The notes: generated by a model not told the origin, from the sequence alone. 64,000 bases of DNA from Caryophanales bacterium UBA784 (GCA_002297045.1 DBJE01000006.1:1-64000); one strand, 5' to 3'; positions 26,647 to 35,728 are shown, numbered from the stretch's first letter. Numbers and translations are program-made.

Positions 26647-27897
26647 ATGTATATTAAAAGAACAGCTGAATTGACACTTGAACGTCTTGGAAAAGAATTT
26701 CCGGGTCTTGTAATCTACGGCCCCCGGCAGTGTGGTAAATCCACACTAGTCCACTTTGCCTTTGATGGTAAGTTCTCTTCTGTCTCATTGGATGATAGGG
26801 ATGAACTTAGCCTTGCCTTGTACAATCCTAAGCTCTTCTTAGAGAGCCATCCATGGCCTATTTCAATTGATGAAATACAAAAGGCGCCAAATCTGTTGAG
26901 TGCAATTAAATCAGAGATCGACAAAGCAAAATTAAAATGGCTTAAAGAAGGAAAATCTTCTTCACTGATGTATGTCCTTACTGGGTCCAATCAGTTTTCC
27001 CTTCAGCAAGGAGTTTCCGAATCTCTTGCTGGACGGATTGGGGTTGTTGAGCTCAGTTCAATGTCTTTGGCTGAGAAAGAAGGATGGGAAGGGACTGCCT
27101 TCGTACCAGATTTAAGCCTTCTACGGAAAAAAGAGGCGCAGGGAAGAAAAGTGTTTGACCGCAAAGAAATCTTTCACCAGATTTTTGTTGGTGGAAGGCC
27201 GGATGTTGTCTGTGGCAATGTTTCCCGAGAGGACTACTTTAAATCTTATCTCAATACTTATTTAGAAAAAGATGTGAGAAAACTTCTTTCTGCTGATAAC
27301 GAAACGACCTTTCGGGTCTTTAGGAAATATGTCGCTTTCCGCACAGGACAGGAAGTCAGATACGATGACCTTTCCTCTTCGGTCGGTATCGATGTGAAAA
27401 CAGTCAAACGTTGGCTATCTATTCTGGAAACTTCCGGAATCATCGCTTTCCTTCATCCATTTAGGAAAAATGCCTCCAATCGGATTATTAAGGCCCCCAA
27501 AAGGTATTTTATGGATACCGGCCTTGCCGCCTTTTTGTGCGGCTGGCCAAGTCCGGAAAGGCTTGAACAGTGTGCCATGGCAGGAGCTTTTTTTGAAACT
27601 TTCGTTGTATCCGAAAGGATAAAAAGCTTCCTTTTTCAAGGAAAAGACTATCGCCAGACTCTTTATTATTATCGCGACATTGATCAAAAGGAGATTGATG
27701 TTCTCTATGAGAGGAATGGTGAAATCTATCCAATCGAGATAAAGAAAGGGATTAATCCAACAAAGCCGAACAAGAATTTCAAAGTCCTTTCTAAGTATCA
27801 TCTTCCGATTAAAACCGGATTTATTATAGATTGTACGGATAAAATCAGACCGATTAATGCAAACGTTTATACTCTTCCGATTGGTCTGATCGAATAG
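26647..27897 (+). CDS. AAA ATPase with C-terminal DUF4143
   Basis: A 416-residue protein of the AAA_14/DUF4143 group. Walker A is GPRQCGKST (25-33). Walker B is WPISIDEIQKAPNLL (about 74-88). Sensor region is YVLTGSNQF. The C-terminal DUF4143 half contains TGQEVRYDDLSSSVGIDVKTVKRWL and a nuclease-like end (KEIDVLYERNGEIYPIEIKKG). The segment IIKAPKMYFMDTGLAAFLCGW shows AGG as Met where homologues have Leu or Met. These proteins are widespread, often multicopy and linked to mobile or defence-like contexts; biochemical role is unknown. The palindromes upstream suggest tight or autogenous control. Confidence 0.85.
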   Translation: MYIKRTAELTLERLGKEFPGLVIYGPRQCGKSTLVHFAFDGKFSSVSLDDRDELSLALYNPKLFLESHPWPISIDEIQKAPNLLSAIKSEIDKAKLKWLKEGKSSSLMYVLTGSNQFSLQQGVSESLAGRIGVVELSSMSLAEKEGWEGTAFVPDLSLLRKKEAQGRKVFDRKEIFHQIFVGGRPDVVCGNVSREDYFKSYLNTYLEKDVRKLLSADNETTFRVFRKYVAFRTGQEVRYDDLSSSVGIDVKTVKRWLSILETSGIIAFLHPFRKNASNRIIKAPKRYFMDTGLAAFLCGWPSPERLEQCAMAGAFFETFVVSERIKSFLFQGKDYRQTLYYYRDIDQKEIDVLYERNGEIYPIEIKKGINPTKPNKNFKVLSKYHLPIKTGFIIDCTDKIRPINANVYTLPIGLIE

Positions 27898-28100
27898 GAA
27901 ACGATTGCTTTGGCTATTTAACACAGCTTTAGGGTATTTCCTTCCAAAAATTATACGGAGTCAATCGGCCGTATCTAAAGTAATTTTTGTGGCCTAGTTA
28001 GGCTAAGAGAGAAAAAGGCAATTAAATTATCCCTGGTCCTGAGACCGTATTCTTATTTTTTTGATGTCAGTTAGGTAAAGATTTAATCTTACAAAGTCGG
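27898..28100. other. Intergenic region without genes
   Basis: AT-rich sequence after the ATPase stop. It contains aaaatta/taatttt arms enclosing tacgg/ccgta (27951-27990) and a small gccta/taggc hairpin, but no U-run typical of a terminator. The phrase aaattatccctggtcctga (28023-28041) resembles one upstream of the other AlbA-type gene (about 19776). Confidence 0.4.
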
Positions 28101-28110
28101 AATCTCTCGC

Positions 28111-28175
28111 AATCTCTCACAATCTTGCGTGAGAATAATGAGAAAAACGAGAGAATAATTTAATAAACGAGAGAA
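28111..28175. repeat. 65-bp flanking direct repeat, upstream copy
   Basis: This segment recurs at 29656-29720 with about 61 of 65 positions identical. It contains cgagagaa boxes 20 bp apart and an imperfect palindrome (atcttgcgtgagaa). A further partial ctctcgcaa box precedes it at 28101-28110. It may be an operator region for the gene it flanks or a recombination boundary. Confidence 0.88.
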
Positions 28176-28226
28176 AGATATTGAAAACGGCAAATAATTG
28201 GCTACAATCAGTATGAGGGAAGAATC

Positions 28227-29654
28227 ATGATATTAAGTGAAAAGTGTCTTCAGAATCTAAAAGAAGATTCGCATGTCGAATTAAAGGAAGCAACAAAGCG
28301 AGTTCCGGATAGTCTCTATGAAACCTATTCTTCCTTTTCCAATTCGGATGGAGGTACGATTTACTTAGGAATCAAGGAAGGAAAGAAGAACGAAATTGTT
28401 GGAGTTTCTAACCCTACCGAGCAAAAGAAGACATTGATTTCTGCACTTCATTCGAAAAATAAAGTGAGTTATTGCGGCCTTTCCGACCAAGATATCCAAA
28501 TCATCGATGTTGGCGGAAAGAAAATAATTTGCCTGACGGTAAGAAAGGCACCAATTCAAGCAAAGCCGGTTTATATTGATGGGAATTTGTCAAAATCTTA
28601 TATCCGAGTCGGAGAAGGAGACTATTTGATGTCCGAGGATGATATTGCTCATTGCTTACTAGAAAAGAAGGGGGTGGGAATTGATTTCCTTCCAAACCAT
28701 CTTAATATTGGCGAAAACGGAATCGACTTAGATTCGCTAACTAGTTTTCGTCAGAGGATGAACCTTGCTGCTCCGAATAATATTTATCAAAGGCTAAGTA
28801 ACCACGATTTCTTGGTTAGAATCGGTGCATTGACTACTGTCGACGGGGAAGAAATTCTTAGAAACGGCGGTGTACTGTTTTTTGGAATATATAGTGACAT
28901 TATTCAGCTGTTTCCGAATTACTTTCTTGATTATCAGGAAAACAGGACGAGACAGACTCGGTGGGATAAACGTAGGACATCGGATGATTTGAATTGGAAC
29001 GCAAATCTATATAACTTCTTCAAGATTGCTAGTGAAGAAGCAACAAAAGGCTTGCCAAATCCTTTTCGGACTGATGGAAGGATTAACTTGAATGGAAATG
29101 ATATAAGACGTTCCGTTATCGAAGGCATAGTCAACGCTATTTCCAACTGTGATTTTACTTCGTCTCCTGGAATTCTAGTGAGAAAAGAACAGGAAAAGAT
29201 ATCCATTACTAATTCGGGCACAATCTCCGTTGGCCTTGAGCAGGCCCTGAAAGGAGGAATCAGTAACCCATTAAATAAAAATGTCAGGAACTATTTTCGA
29301 TTACTTCAGGTTTCGGATAGAGCAGGAAGTGGTATTCCAAGCATTTTCCAGGTTTTCCAGTCCTATAATTTTGCTCGGCCTGACTTAAAGACCGAACTGA
29401 ATCCTGAGAGAACTGTGCTTAATCTGAACCTCATTCAACTTCCCGTGGATTTGGTGCACAAAAAAGAAAAGCTGAAAATTGTTTCCTATCTTGCCGATCA
29501 TGCGGAAGGCGGAACAAGGAAAGATCTGTCTTCCTTAATTGGAAGGAAAGCCACCTCCACTGCCAAGATTTTATCTGATTTAGTGCAAGCCAATCTAATC
29601 CGTTCCAATGGAAGAAAGACAAAAGGAAAACGGTTTTATATTTTCAAGAAATGA
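28227..29654 (+). CDS. AlbA/Schlafen-type ATP-binding regulator, second copy
   Basis: A 475-residue protein of the same broad class as the gene at 19845 but clearly divergent. The AlbA_2 domain has DSHVELKEATKRVPDSLYET and FSNSDGGTIYLGIKEG. The middle part (LFPNYFLDYQENMTRQTRW, NANLYNFFKIASEEA) and HATPase-like DIRRSVIEGIVNAI and VSDRAGSGIPSIF follow. The C-terminal winged helix is KIVSYLADHAEGGTMKDLSSL. Internal Met codons are mainly AGG (about 8 to 2), so this copy has host-like codon use. It is bracketed exactly by 65-bp direct repeats. A DNA-binding role at those repeats is a reasonable guess. Confidence 0.8.
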   Translation: MILSEKCLQNLKEDSHVELKEATKRVPDSLYETYSSFSNSDGGTIYLGIKEGKKNEIVGVSNPTEQKKTLISALHSKNKVSYCGLSDQDIQIIDVGGKKIICLTVRKAPIQAKPVYIDGNLSKSYIRVGEGDYLMSEDDIAHCLLEKKGVGIDFLPNHLNIGENGIDLDSLTSFRQRMNLAAPNNIYQRLSNHDFLVRIGALTTVDGEEILRNGGVLFFGIYSDIIQLFPNYFLDYQENRTRQTRWDKRRTSDDLNWNANLYNFFKIASEEATKGLPNPFRTDGRINLNGNDIRRSVIEGIVNAISNCDFTSSPGILVRKEQEKISITNSGTISVGLEQALKGGISNPLNKNVRNYFRLLQVSDRAGSGIPSIFQVFQSYNFARPDLKTELNPERTVLNLNLIQLPVDLVHKKEKLKIVSYLADHAEGGTRKDLSSLIGRKATSTAKILSDLVQANLIRSNGRKTKGKRFYIFKK

Positions 29655-29655
29655 T

Positions 29656-29720
29656 AATCTCTCACAATCTCACGTGAGAATAGTGAGGAAAACGAGAGAA
29701 TAATTTAATAAACGAGAGAA
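29656..29720. repeat. 65-bp flanking direct repeat, downstream copy
   Basis: It starts 1 bp after the stop of the AlbA-type gene. In this copy the central palindrome is perfect (tctcacgtgaga). The same cgagagaa boxes follow, plus an extra ggagagaatctct inverted pair at about 29724-29736. Confidence 0.88.
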
Positions 29721-29817
29721 TAAGGAGAGAATCTCTTCCATGGGGAACAATGGAATTACGCGGCTTTAGGATTAAAAAAGACTTCTTTTTGTGCCATTGA
29801 GAACAAAGAAGGACGCA

Positions 29818-30555
29818 CTATATCTTCCCATTTGTCTTCAAGGACTGTCCATGTTTGATGAGGCTTGCTGCCTCCTCATCGCAAAAGACGGTACAGTTGC
29901 TGTGATGGTTTAGGATTGAAGCCGGGGTGGAGATATCCACTTTTTCAAATGTTTTCCCGATGGCTAAGGCTTTGTTCTTTCCTGTTGCAATCAGGATGAT
30001 TTTTTTCGCCTGCCTGATTGTCTTCCTCCCCCTAGTGACGGCTCTAGTCGGGACCTCTTTGACCGAAGAGAAGAAACGGGAATTGTCCTGAATCGTTCTT
30101 TCCGTCAAAGTTGCTATGTGGGTTAACGAGTCAAAAGGAGTGCCTGGCTCGTTGAACCCGATATGTCCGTCTGCGCCGATGCCTAAAAGCTGAAGATCGA
30201 TTCCTCCGTCTTTTCTAATCTCTTCGTCATAGCTATGGATTGTTTCCAGCGAAGGAAAATGGGTATTTTCTTTTTTGATATTGATTAGGTCAAAGAGATG
30301 GGAGTCCATAAAGCAGCGATAGGACTTTTTATCATCCGGATTATTCAGGTACTCATCGAGGTTAAAGGTAATCACGGAGGAGAAATCGATGTTTTCTCTT
30401 TTTGCCCTTTCGACAATCTGTCCGTAGGTCTTAACCGGACTTGAGCCAGTGGCAAGGCCAAGGACGGCATTTGGCTTTTCTTTCACAAGACGAAGAACAT
30501 CCGATGCGACTATTTTTGCAATTTCGTCATCATTCTTCCTGACAATCAGATTCAT
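29818..30555 (-). CDS. nagB: Glucosamine-6-phosphate deaminase
   Basis: A 245-residue enzyme converting glucosamine-6-phosphate to fructose-6-phosphate and ammonia. Recognised by VLGLATGSSPVKTYG, ITFNLDEYLNN, GADGHIGFNEPG and LNHHSNCTVFCDEEA. It holds the clearest code evidence in the window: PTRAVTMGMKTIMQAKKI has AGA at the conserved Arg and AGG at the three positions that are Met or Ile in homologues. Length is typical. It starts 3 bp after nagA ends, so the two are one operon for amino-sugar use. Confidence 0.97.
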   Translation of the reverse strand: MNLIVRKNDDEIAKIVASDVLRLVKEKPNAVLGLATGSSPVKTYGQIVERAKRENIDFSSVITFNLDEYLNNPDDKKSYRCFMDSHLFDLINIKKENTHFPSLETIHSYDEEIRKDGGIDLQLLGIGADGHIGFNEPGTPFDSLTHIATLTERTIQDNSRFFSSVKEVPTRAVTRGRKTIRQAKKIILIATGKNKALAIGKTFEKVDISTPASILNHHSNCTVFCDEEAASLIKHGQSLKTNGKI

Positions 30556-30558
30556 ATG

Positions 30559-31719
30559 CTATTTCCTTTCCTTCCGGTAGACAATCTTTCCGGAGACGAT
30601 TGTCCTATAGACATTCCTATCCTTGTCGACAATGGCAAAATCCGCCATCTTTCCTTCCTTGATTGACCCGATTTTATTGTACAGGCCCCTGTTTTTCGCC
30701 GGATTCTTGCTAGCCCTGTCAACCGCTTCCTCCCTAGAAAGGGAGAGAAGGTTCTTCCTGTTCCGGATGGCTACGTTCCTATTCAGGAGAGAACCGGCAA
30801 GCTTTCCGCTTTCAAGTCTTGCCGCCCCGTCTTTGACATAGACCTTCTGTCCGCCAAGATGATAAACACCGTCTTTCCTGTCCTTTGCTTCCCTCGAATC
30901 GGTAATCAAAGTGATCCGGTCTTTTCCTTTGCAGCGGAACATCCTTTCTATGCATTCCTTGCAGACATGGTGGAAGTCACAGATCAGTTCACAGGATACG
31001 GAGTCGGAAATCCTAAGTGCCCCTGCCGTTCCCCTTTCCCGATGTCCGATTCCTCTCCTTGCGTTAAAGGTATGGGTGCCGATTGTCACCCCTTCTCCGA
31101 TGGCCTCCCTTGCCAAGGCACAGGTATTATCGCTATGCCCTAAGGCAGGGGCGATTTTGTGTTCTTTCCTATACGTTAGGAAATCCTTGTGCCTTGGATC
31201 ATAGGAGAAGGTGACTTCCTTGATGCGGTAATTTGTTAAGGCATTATATTCATCAAGTAGTTTCACATCCAAAGGGACAATGTCTTCCTTATTCTGTGCT
31301 CCGCAATAGGCAGGAGAAATGAACGGTCCTTCGAGATGCACTCCCCTTGCTCTGCTTTTTCCTGTCTGATTGTCCCTATAGCTGGAGATTGCCTTCAAAG
31401 CAGAAACAATGTGAGGCTTATCCCTTGTCCTTGTCGTGAAGTTAAAGCTTGTCGTTCCTTCCCTAGCCTCGGCATCGGCAATGGCTTTCAAGGATTCTTC
31501 CTTGCCGTCCCTAGTATCCGCATTCCTTGCCCCGTGGATATGTTCATCGACAAAACCAGGGACCACAAAAAGGGAATCCGGAAGGGAAAGATATCCCTCT
31601 TCTTCTTTTAGATTAGAAGAGAGAGAAGAAATTCTCTCTCCGTTAATAGAAAGACATGCTTTCTTTATTCCCCTGTCCTGAAGGTAAATGTTTGCATTCT
31701 TGAATCCGTTCAGTTTCAT
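30559..31719 (-). CDS. nagA: N-acetylglucosamine-6-phosphate deacetylase
   Basis: A 386-residue amidohydrolase making glucosamine-6-phosphate for NagB. Metal ligands are in HLEGPF, ALGHSDNT and GTHTFNAM. The substrate motif FNAMRGIGHREMGTAGALM has AGG at Met, AGA and CGG at Arg. The catalytic Asp is in LITDSM. Further conserved parts are LAGSLL and ASKNPAKN. It is first gene of nagA-nagB. The leader shows only an agagaaagaa ribosome site; no cre or NagR site was identified. Confidence 0.96.
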   Translation of the reverse strand: MKLNGFKNANIYLQDRGIKKACLSINGERISSLSSNLKEEEGYLSLPDSLFVVPGFVDEHIHGARNADTRDGKEESLKAIADAEAREGTTSFNFTTRTRDKPHIVSALKAISSYRDNQTGKSRARGVHLEGPFISPAYCGAQNKEDIVPLDVKLLDEYNALTNYRIKEVTFSYDPRHKDFLTYRKEHKIAPALGHSDNTCALAREAIGEGVTIGTHTFNARRGIGHRERGTAGALRISDSVSCELICDFHHVCKECIERMFRCKGKDRITLITDSREAKDRKDGVYHLGGQKVYVKDGAARLESGKLAGSLLNRNVAIRNRKNLLSLSREEAVDRASKNPAKNRGLYNKIGSIKEGKMADFAIVDKDRNVYRTIVSGKIVYRKERK

Positions 31720-31797
31720 CTTGTTCTTTCTCTTTTCCCGACTATTTTATCATTGTCATGAAAATCAGGCCCTGTTGAAGCACTATAGAGGACTAAC

Positions 31798-31833
31798 GGA
31801 AAAAGACACCCTAAGGATCAAAGGGTGTCTTTT
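31798..31833 (-). terminator. Rho-independent terminator of the phosphoglucomutase gene
   Basis: aaaagaccaccc-type stem (aaaagacaccc/gggtgtctttt, 11 bp) followed on the minus strand by a T-run. It lies 40 bp after the stop. Confidence 0.85.
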
Positions 31834-31874
31834 CCTCCATATCTATTCCGTGAATAAGAAGTTGCTTTTCTTAA

Positions 31875-33560
31875 TTAACGGAAGAATTTTGTCAAGTCGT
31901 CTGCAATAATCTTATCTTCTTCCTTCGCTTTCTCCCTACTTGTGGAAGTGACCTCGACATAGGCCTTCAGCTTCGGCTCCGTTCCCGAAGGACGGACGAT
32001 GACAGAGGAACCGTCCTGCCTGATAAACTTCAGGACATCGCTCTTTGGCAGTCCGTCAAGCCCAGGCAGATAGTCGAGGATCTTAAGAACCTTCTTTCCG
32101 CCGATTTCCTGGATTCCTTTACGGAAGTTCTTCCTGATTTCCTGCCTCTTGGCAAAGCCGGATGCACCATCGAACTCGTAGTTATGGAGAGAGTTATTTG
32201 TGTAGCCGTAAGTCTGATAAAGTTCCTCGAGTTTATCTAAGAGGGAGATTCCCTTGGACTTATAGTAGGCGAACCTTTCACAGATCCTAAAGGCTCCGTC
32301 TACGGCATCCTTATCCCGGACATAGGTTCCGGTCAGGCAGCCGTAGGATTCCTCAAAGCCGAAGATATAACGGCTTTCCTCATGCTTCTTCTCTAATAAG
32401 CCGATCTGTTCACCGATGTACTTGAATCCGGTGAGGACATTGATGGTCTGCACTCCATAGTGATGGGCAATCTTTTCTACCCTGTCACTTGTGACAATCG
32501 TCTTGACAAGGATCGGATCCTTCGGCCTAAGCCCTAAGGCCCTGCGGCGTTCACAGATATAGTTGAAAAGCAGCCTTCCTGTCTGGTTTCCGCTTAGTAA
32601 CTGGTATTCGCCCTTTGAGTTAAGGACGGCGATACCGACACGGTCACAGTCTGGATCTGTGGCGAGAAGAAGATCTGCCTTATGTTCCTTGGCATAGTCC
32701 CTTCCTAAGGACATGGCCTGCTTGATTTCCGGATTCGGGAAAGGACAGGTCGGGAAGTATCCGTTCGGGAACTGCTGTTCCTTGACGACGGTGATATTGG
32801 TATACCCGGATTCCTCCAACGTACGGGTAACAGGAATGAGACCGGTCCCGTTTAAGGGAGTATAGACAATGGCCACGTTCTTATCGATCTTCTCTTCTCC
32901 TAACAGGGATTGTTCCTTGACTTCTTTAATGAAGGCAGTGAGGACCTTAGGCGGAATATAGGAAATCAGGTTCTTTTCGAACCCTTCGTCATAGGAAATC
33001 AGCTTGATGTCCTTAAAGACATCGATGGATTCAATCTCGGATAAGACTTCCTCGGCTGCCTCGGTCGTAATCTGGCATCCATCCTGGCCGTATACCTTAT
33101 ATCCGTTGTACTTGGAAGGGTTATGGCTTGCCGTAACCATGACGCCCGCCTGGCAATGGAGATAACGGGTGGCAAAGGATAGGGTAGGGACAGGGGAAAT
33201 CTGCGGATAAAGGAAAACTTTGATGCCGTTTGCCGCAAAGACGCAGGCTGCTGTCTTAGCGAAAACGTCACTCTTTAACCGGCTGTCGCGGGAGATGGCA
33301 ATGGCTCTCCTGCCTTCCGGATAATGACGCAGGATATAGTTTGCAAGTCCTTGGCTTGCCTTTCCGACGGTATAGACGTTCCTGCGGTTTGTGCCGGCGC
33401 CGATGACTCCTCTTAGGCCGCCGGTGCCAAACTCAAGGTCGCGGTAGAAGGCATCTAACCTTTCCGCCTCGGTCCTGTTTTTCAATTCCTTGGACAGGTC
33501 GACATCCTTGACCTTCTTTAGCCATGTCTGATAAATATTTTTCCAATCACGTTCTGCCAT
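31875..33560 (-). CDS. pgcA: Phosphoglucomutase/phosphomannomutase
   Basis: A 561-residue alpha-D-phosphohexomutase interconverting hexose 1- and 6-phosphates for envelope sugar synthesis. GTGGLRGVIGAGTNRMNVYTVG opens the protein. The phosphoserine loop is VMVTASHNPSKYNGYK, metal loop is LLATDPDCDRVG, sugar loop is FGFEESYGCLTG, phosphate loop is VRPSGTEPKLK. AMICEMF in the third domain and NRMN show AGG at family Met positions next to CGC Arg. ATG 33560 (MAERDWKN) is chosen because homologues start there; an in-frame ATG 15 bp upstream is possible. The GGGGAAAT-c-ATTTCCCC palindrome at 33679-33695 lies upstream. Confidence 0.94.
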   Translation of the reverse strand: MAERDWKNIYQTWLKKVKDVDLSKELKNRTEAERLDAFYRDLEFGTGGLRGVIGAGTNRRNVYTVGKASQGLANYILRHYPEGRRAIAISRDSRLKSDVFAKTAACVFAANGIKVFLYPQISPVPTLSFATRYLHCQAGVMVTASHNPSKYNGYKVYGQDGCQITTEAAEEVLSEIESIDVFKDIKLISYDEGFEKNLISYIPPKVLTAFIKEVKEQSLLGEEKIDKNVAIVYTPLNGTGLIPVTRTLEESGYTNITVVKEQQFPNGYFPTCPFPNPEIKQAMSLGRDYAKEHKADLLLATDPDCDRVGIAVLNSKGEYQLLSGNQTGRLLFNYICERRRALGLRPKDPILVKTIVTSDRVEKIAHHYGVQTINVLTGFKYIGEQIGLLEKKHEESRYIFGFEESYGCLTGTYVRDKDAVDGAFRICERFAYYKSKGISLLDKLEELYQTYGYTNNSLHNYEFDGASGFAKRQEIRKNFRKGIQEIGGKKVLKILDYLPGLDGLPKSDVLKFIRQDGSSVIVRPSGTEPKLKAYVEVTSTSREKAKEEDKIIADDLTKFFR

Positions 33561-33678
33561 TAGTATATGCCTCATCTTTCTGTATCATTTTATTCTAAAA
33601 TGAGTTTCTTGGAAACAGAAAAAACAAGAAGATTTATTTCTTCTGTATCCTAGGAACCTTTTATCCTTTTTGGAAATC

Positions 33679-33695
33679 GGGGAAATCATTTCCCC
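33679..33695. repeat. Perfect 8-bp palindrome with 1-nt centre
   Basis: ggggaaat-c-atttcccc lies between the tilS 3' end and the phosphoglucomutase promoter region. Possible regulator site; function unknown. Confidence 0.5.
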
Positions 33696-33716
33696 AGATA
33701 GAGACAAAGCTTAAGA

Positions 33717-33738
33717 AAAAGGCCTTAACCGGCCTAAA
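33717..33738 (-). terminator. Likely terminator of rqcP-divIC-tilS
   Basis: On the minus strand aggcc/ggcct with a 6-nt loop is followed by tttttc, 11 bp after the tilS stop. The stem is only 5 bp. Confidence 0.6.
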
Positions 33739-33748
33739 TGGCAGAAAA

Positions 33749-34984
33749 TCAAAGGATGAACAGCCGAAGCGGGACTTTCTTCCCTTTGATGTCTTTGTAG
33801 AAGGGAACACATTGAATTTTCCCGTTTTGAAGGAAAACGGGATAAACCGGGATCAGAAAGGCTGGAACACCCTGTTTTCTTAGGAAACGATAGACATCTT
33901 TTTCCATTAAGTCCGTTCCAAGCCTGTCGTTCTTTTTGTAATTCCGAATGGTGACAGGCAGGGATTTCCTGTTAAAAAGGGAAGGATCTTTTAAATCAAT
34001 CTGAAAGTACGGATTCTTATACTCTTTCCGCTCCTTATAAGTGTATTCGTAGGAAATCTTATTTAAATCCTTGTGGAGGAAGAAGCCTTCCTTCCACCGG
34101 TAAAGATAGATTTCTGCGGTCAGTTTTAAGACACCTGTCTCCTCTTTTCTGAGGAATACGAACCTTTTCTTGCCTAATCCGGAAGCATATTTCTTCTTGG
34201 GGAGACACTTTTCTACCAAATAGAAGCAGAGGCGTTTTTTCTCTTCTTCACTCAGAGAGAGATAAGCAGGGTAGGGAATCAGGCTTGGAAGACGTTGGAA
34301 CGAAGAGTAAAGAGAGGCAAGCTCTTCGTTTCTTTTTTCGGCCAGCTTTACTTTGCTTTCAATGTCTTCCTCTGTCCTTTCGCTTCTTATTTTGTTTCTT
34401 TTTTTCTTCCTGTTGTAATTGGTGATGTCGTCATAGAAAAGAATGTCCGCATCGAGGAGCCTTTTTGTCAATGACTGCTTACTGATAGAAAGCCTAGGAC
34501 GGATTATCTTCCTTCCATGGTAGAAGGATTCTTCCTTCAGTCCGTAATAGAGAGGAAGATTGTTTCGTAAGACCTGGAGGACATAGGTTTCCGCTACATC
34601 GCTTTTCTGATGGGCCGTTATCACTCCTTCATAGCCGTTCTTTTTGCAAAGCCTGGAGAAATAGGAATAGCGGTAGTTTCTTGCCCAGTCTTCAAAGTTC
34701 CCATAGTTTCTCCGATACCGGACATCTTTTTTAAAAAAGGAAAGCGAGAACTTCTTAAGATAGAAAAAGAATATTCTTTCTTCCTCTTTGACATAGGACG
34801 AGTCATGATAATTGATATAAACAAGAGTGACGTGCTTTGGAAGATCTTTGCCAAAATAAAAATAAAGTTGGTAGAGGAGAAAGACAGAATCACCACCTGA
34901 AGAAAAGGCTAAAAGATATTTTTTATCATCATGAATAAGTCTGGACAGGGATAATTGGATAGAGTCAACAGGATTAAGGCTCAT
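33749..34984 (-). CDS. tilS: tRNA(Ile)-lysidine synthetase
   Basis: A 411-residue enzyme that modifies C34 of the minor tRNA-Ile so it reads AUA. The PP-loop ATP site LLAFSSGGDSVF (residues about 24-35) is followed by VTLVYINYHDSSYV, GVITAHQKSDVAETYVLQVL and IIRPMLSISKQSLTKRL (Met is AGG). The C-terminal TilS domain (RKSLPVTIRNYKKNDRL) binds tRNA. ATG 34984 is chosen: it overlaps the divIC stop and gives the normal N-terminus; the longer frame runs into divIC. An essential gene, so its strong AGG usage confirms the code is used in core physiology. Confidence 0.93.
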   Translation of the reverse strand: MSLNPVDSIQLSLSRLIHDDKKYLLAFSSGGDSVFLLYQLYFYFGKDLPKHVTLVYINYHDSSYVKEEERIFFFYLKKFSLSFFKKDVRYRRNYGNFEDWARNYRYSYFSRLCKKNGYEGVITAHQKSDVAETYVLQVLRNNLPLYYGLKEESFYHGRKIIRPRLSISKQSLTKRLLDADILFYDDITNYNRKKKRNKIRSERTEEDIESKVKLAEKRNEELASLYSSFQRLPSLIPYPAYLSLSEEEKKRLCFYLVEKCLPKKKYASGLGKKRFVFLRKEETGVLKLTAEIYLYRWKEGFFLHKDLNKISYEYTYKERKEYKNPYFQIDLKDPSLFNRKSLPVTIRNYKKNDRLGTDLMEKDVYRFLRKQGVPAFLIPVYPVFLQNGKIQCVPFYKDIKGKKVPLRLFIL

Positions 34985-35264
34985 ACTCAAGGATGACATC
35001 CTCGTAAGGGATATAGACGTTGTTGCCTTCGAAATAGACATCAGCATAGTCTTGATCCTTGATGTTGTTATTCTGCTGGGCGATATCCTTGTACTTTTCG
35101 ATGATGGCCGCTTCTTTTTCCTTTAGGCTATGGTTTTTCTGAATCTGGTAGACAGAGAGGACAGCCCTTATGACAAGAATGACGGCGGAAAAAAGGATGA
35201 TGGAAAAATAAACGATGGACCTTGTCTTCTTTGAGGGAAGACGGGACGTTTTACTTGTTTCCAT
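34974..35264 (-). CDS. divIC: DivIC/FtsL-like septum formation initiator
   Basis: A 96-residue bitopic protein: short basic cytoplasmic part, one membrane helix (IVYFSIILFSAVILVIRAVLSVY split over residues 16-38), then a coiled coil (KEKEAAIIEKYKDIAQQNN) and small extracytoplasmic end. ATG 35264 follows gggagg and is preferred to the upstream ATG. Position between rqcP and tilS matches B. subtilis. It would bridge FtsL and FtsB-type partners in the divisome. Confidence 0.8.
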   Translation of the reverse strand: METSKTSRLPSKKTRSIVYFSIILFSAVILVIRAVLSVYQIQKNHSLKEKEAAIIEKYKDIAQQNNNIKDQDYADVYFEGNNVYIPYEDVILEYEP

Positions 35265-35517
35265 ATTCTTTTTCCTCCCTGATTTCATACCTCTGGTCGG
35301 CATCGTCGATTTTCGATACCCTTCTTACTTCCTTAATCTTGGCTAGGACTGTCTTTCCTAAGGGGGAAGATATCTCGATGACATTGTCCACCTTGACTTC
35401 GCTAGAGGGCTTGGCTATTTTTCCGTTTAGTTTGACATAGCCTTTGTCGATGAATTCTTTGGCAGCCCCTCTTCGCTTGATCAATCGGCTTACCTTTAGG
35501 TACTTATCTAATCTCAT
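35251..35517 (-). CDS. rqcP: RNA-binding S4-domain protein RqcP
   Basis: An 88-residue S4 domain protein: MRLDKYLKVSRLIKRRGAAK, then DKGYVKLNGKIAKPSSEVK. The B. subtilis homologue (YabO) is a ribosome quality-control factor that stabilises the P-site tRNA on stalled 50S subunits during poly-alanine tailing. Overlaps divIC by 14 bp. Length and sequence are typical. Confidence 0.92.
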   Translation of the reverse strand: MRLDKYLKVSRLIKRRGAAKEFIDKGYVKLNGKIAKPSSEVKVDNVIEISSPLGKTVLAKIKEVRRVSKIDDADQRYEIREEKEYGNK

Positions 35518-35728
35518 ACGTTGAATCTATCTCTCTTCTATTATCGTGTTTTCTCTTTCAAAAAAAAAGAAGGGGGTGGATGAAAATGTTTTTCTTAGAC
35601 TAAGGAACGAAGACAGGAAAGACCGGAAGAAGGAGATAGTTTCCCGGCAAAGAAATCCGTCAGAAGCGTTGATAGCGCTTTCCAAAAAGAAAATGAAAAA
35701 AGTCTTCTATTTCTTTTCCCTATGCCCT

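Noticed and set aside
34985..35047. N-terminal extension of TilS from ATG 35047
   Set aside because: It lies inside divIC, lacks a ribosome site and is absent from homologues; ATG 34984 overlaps the divIC stop as usual for coupled genes.
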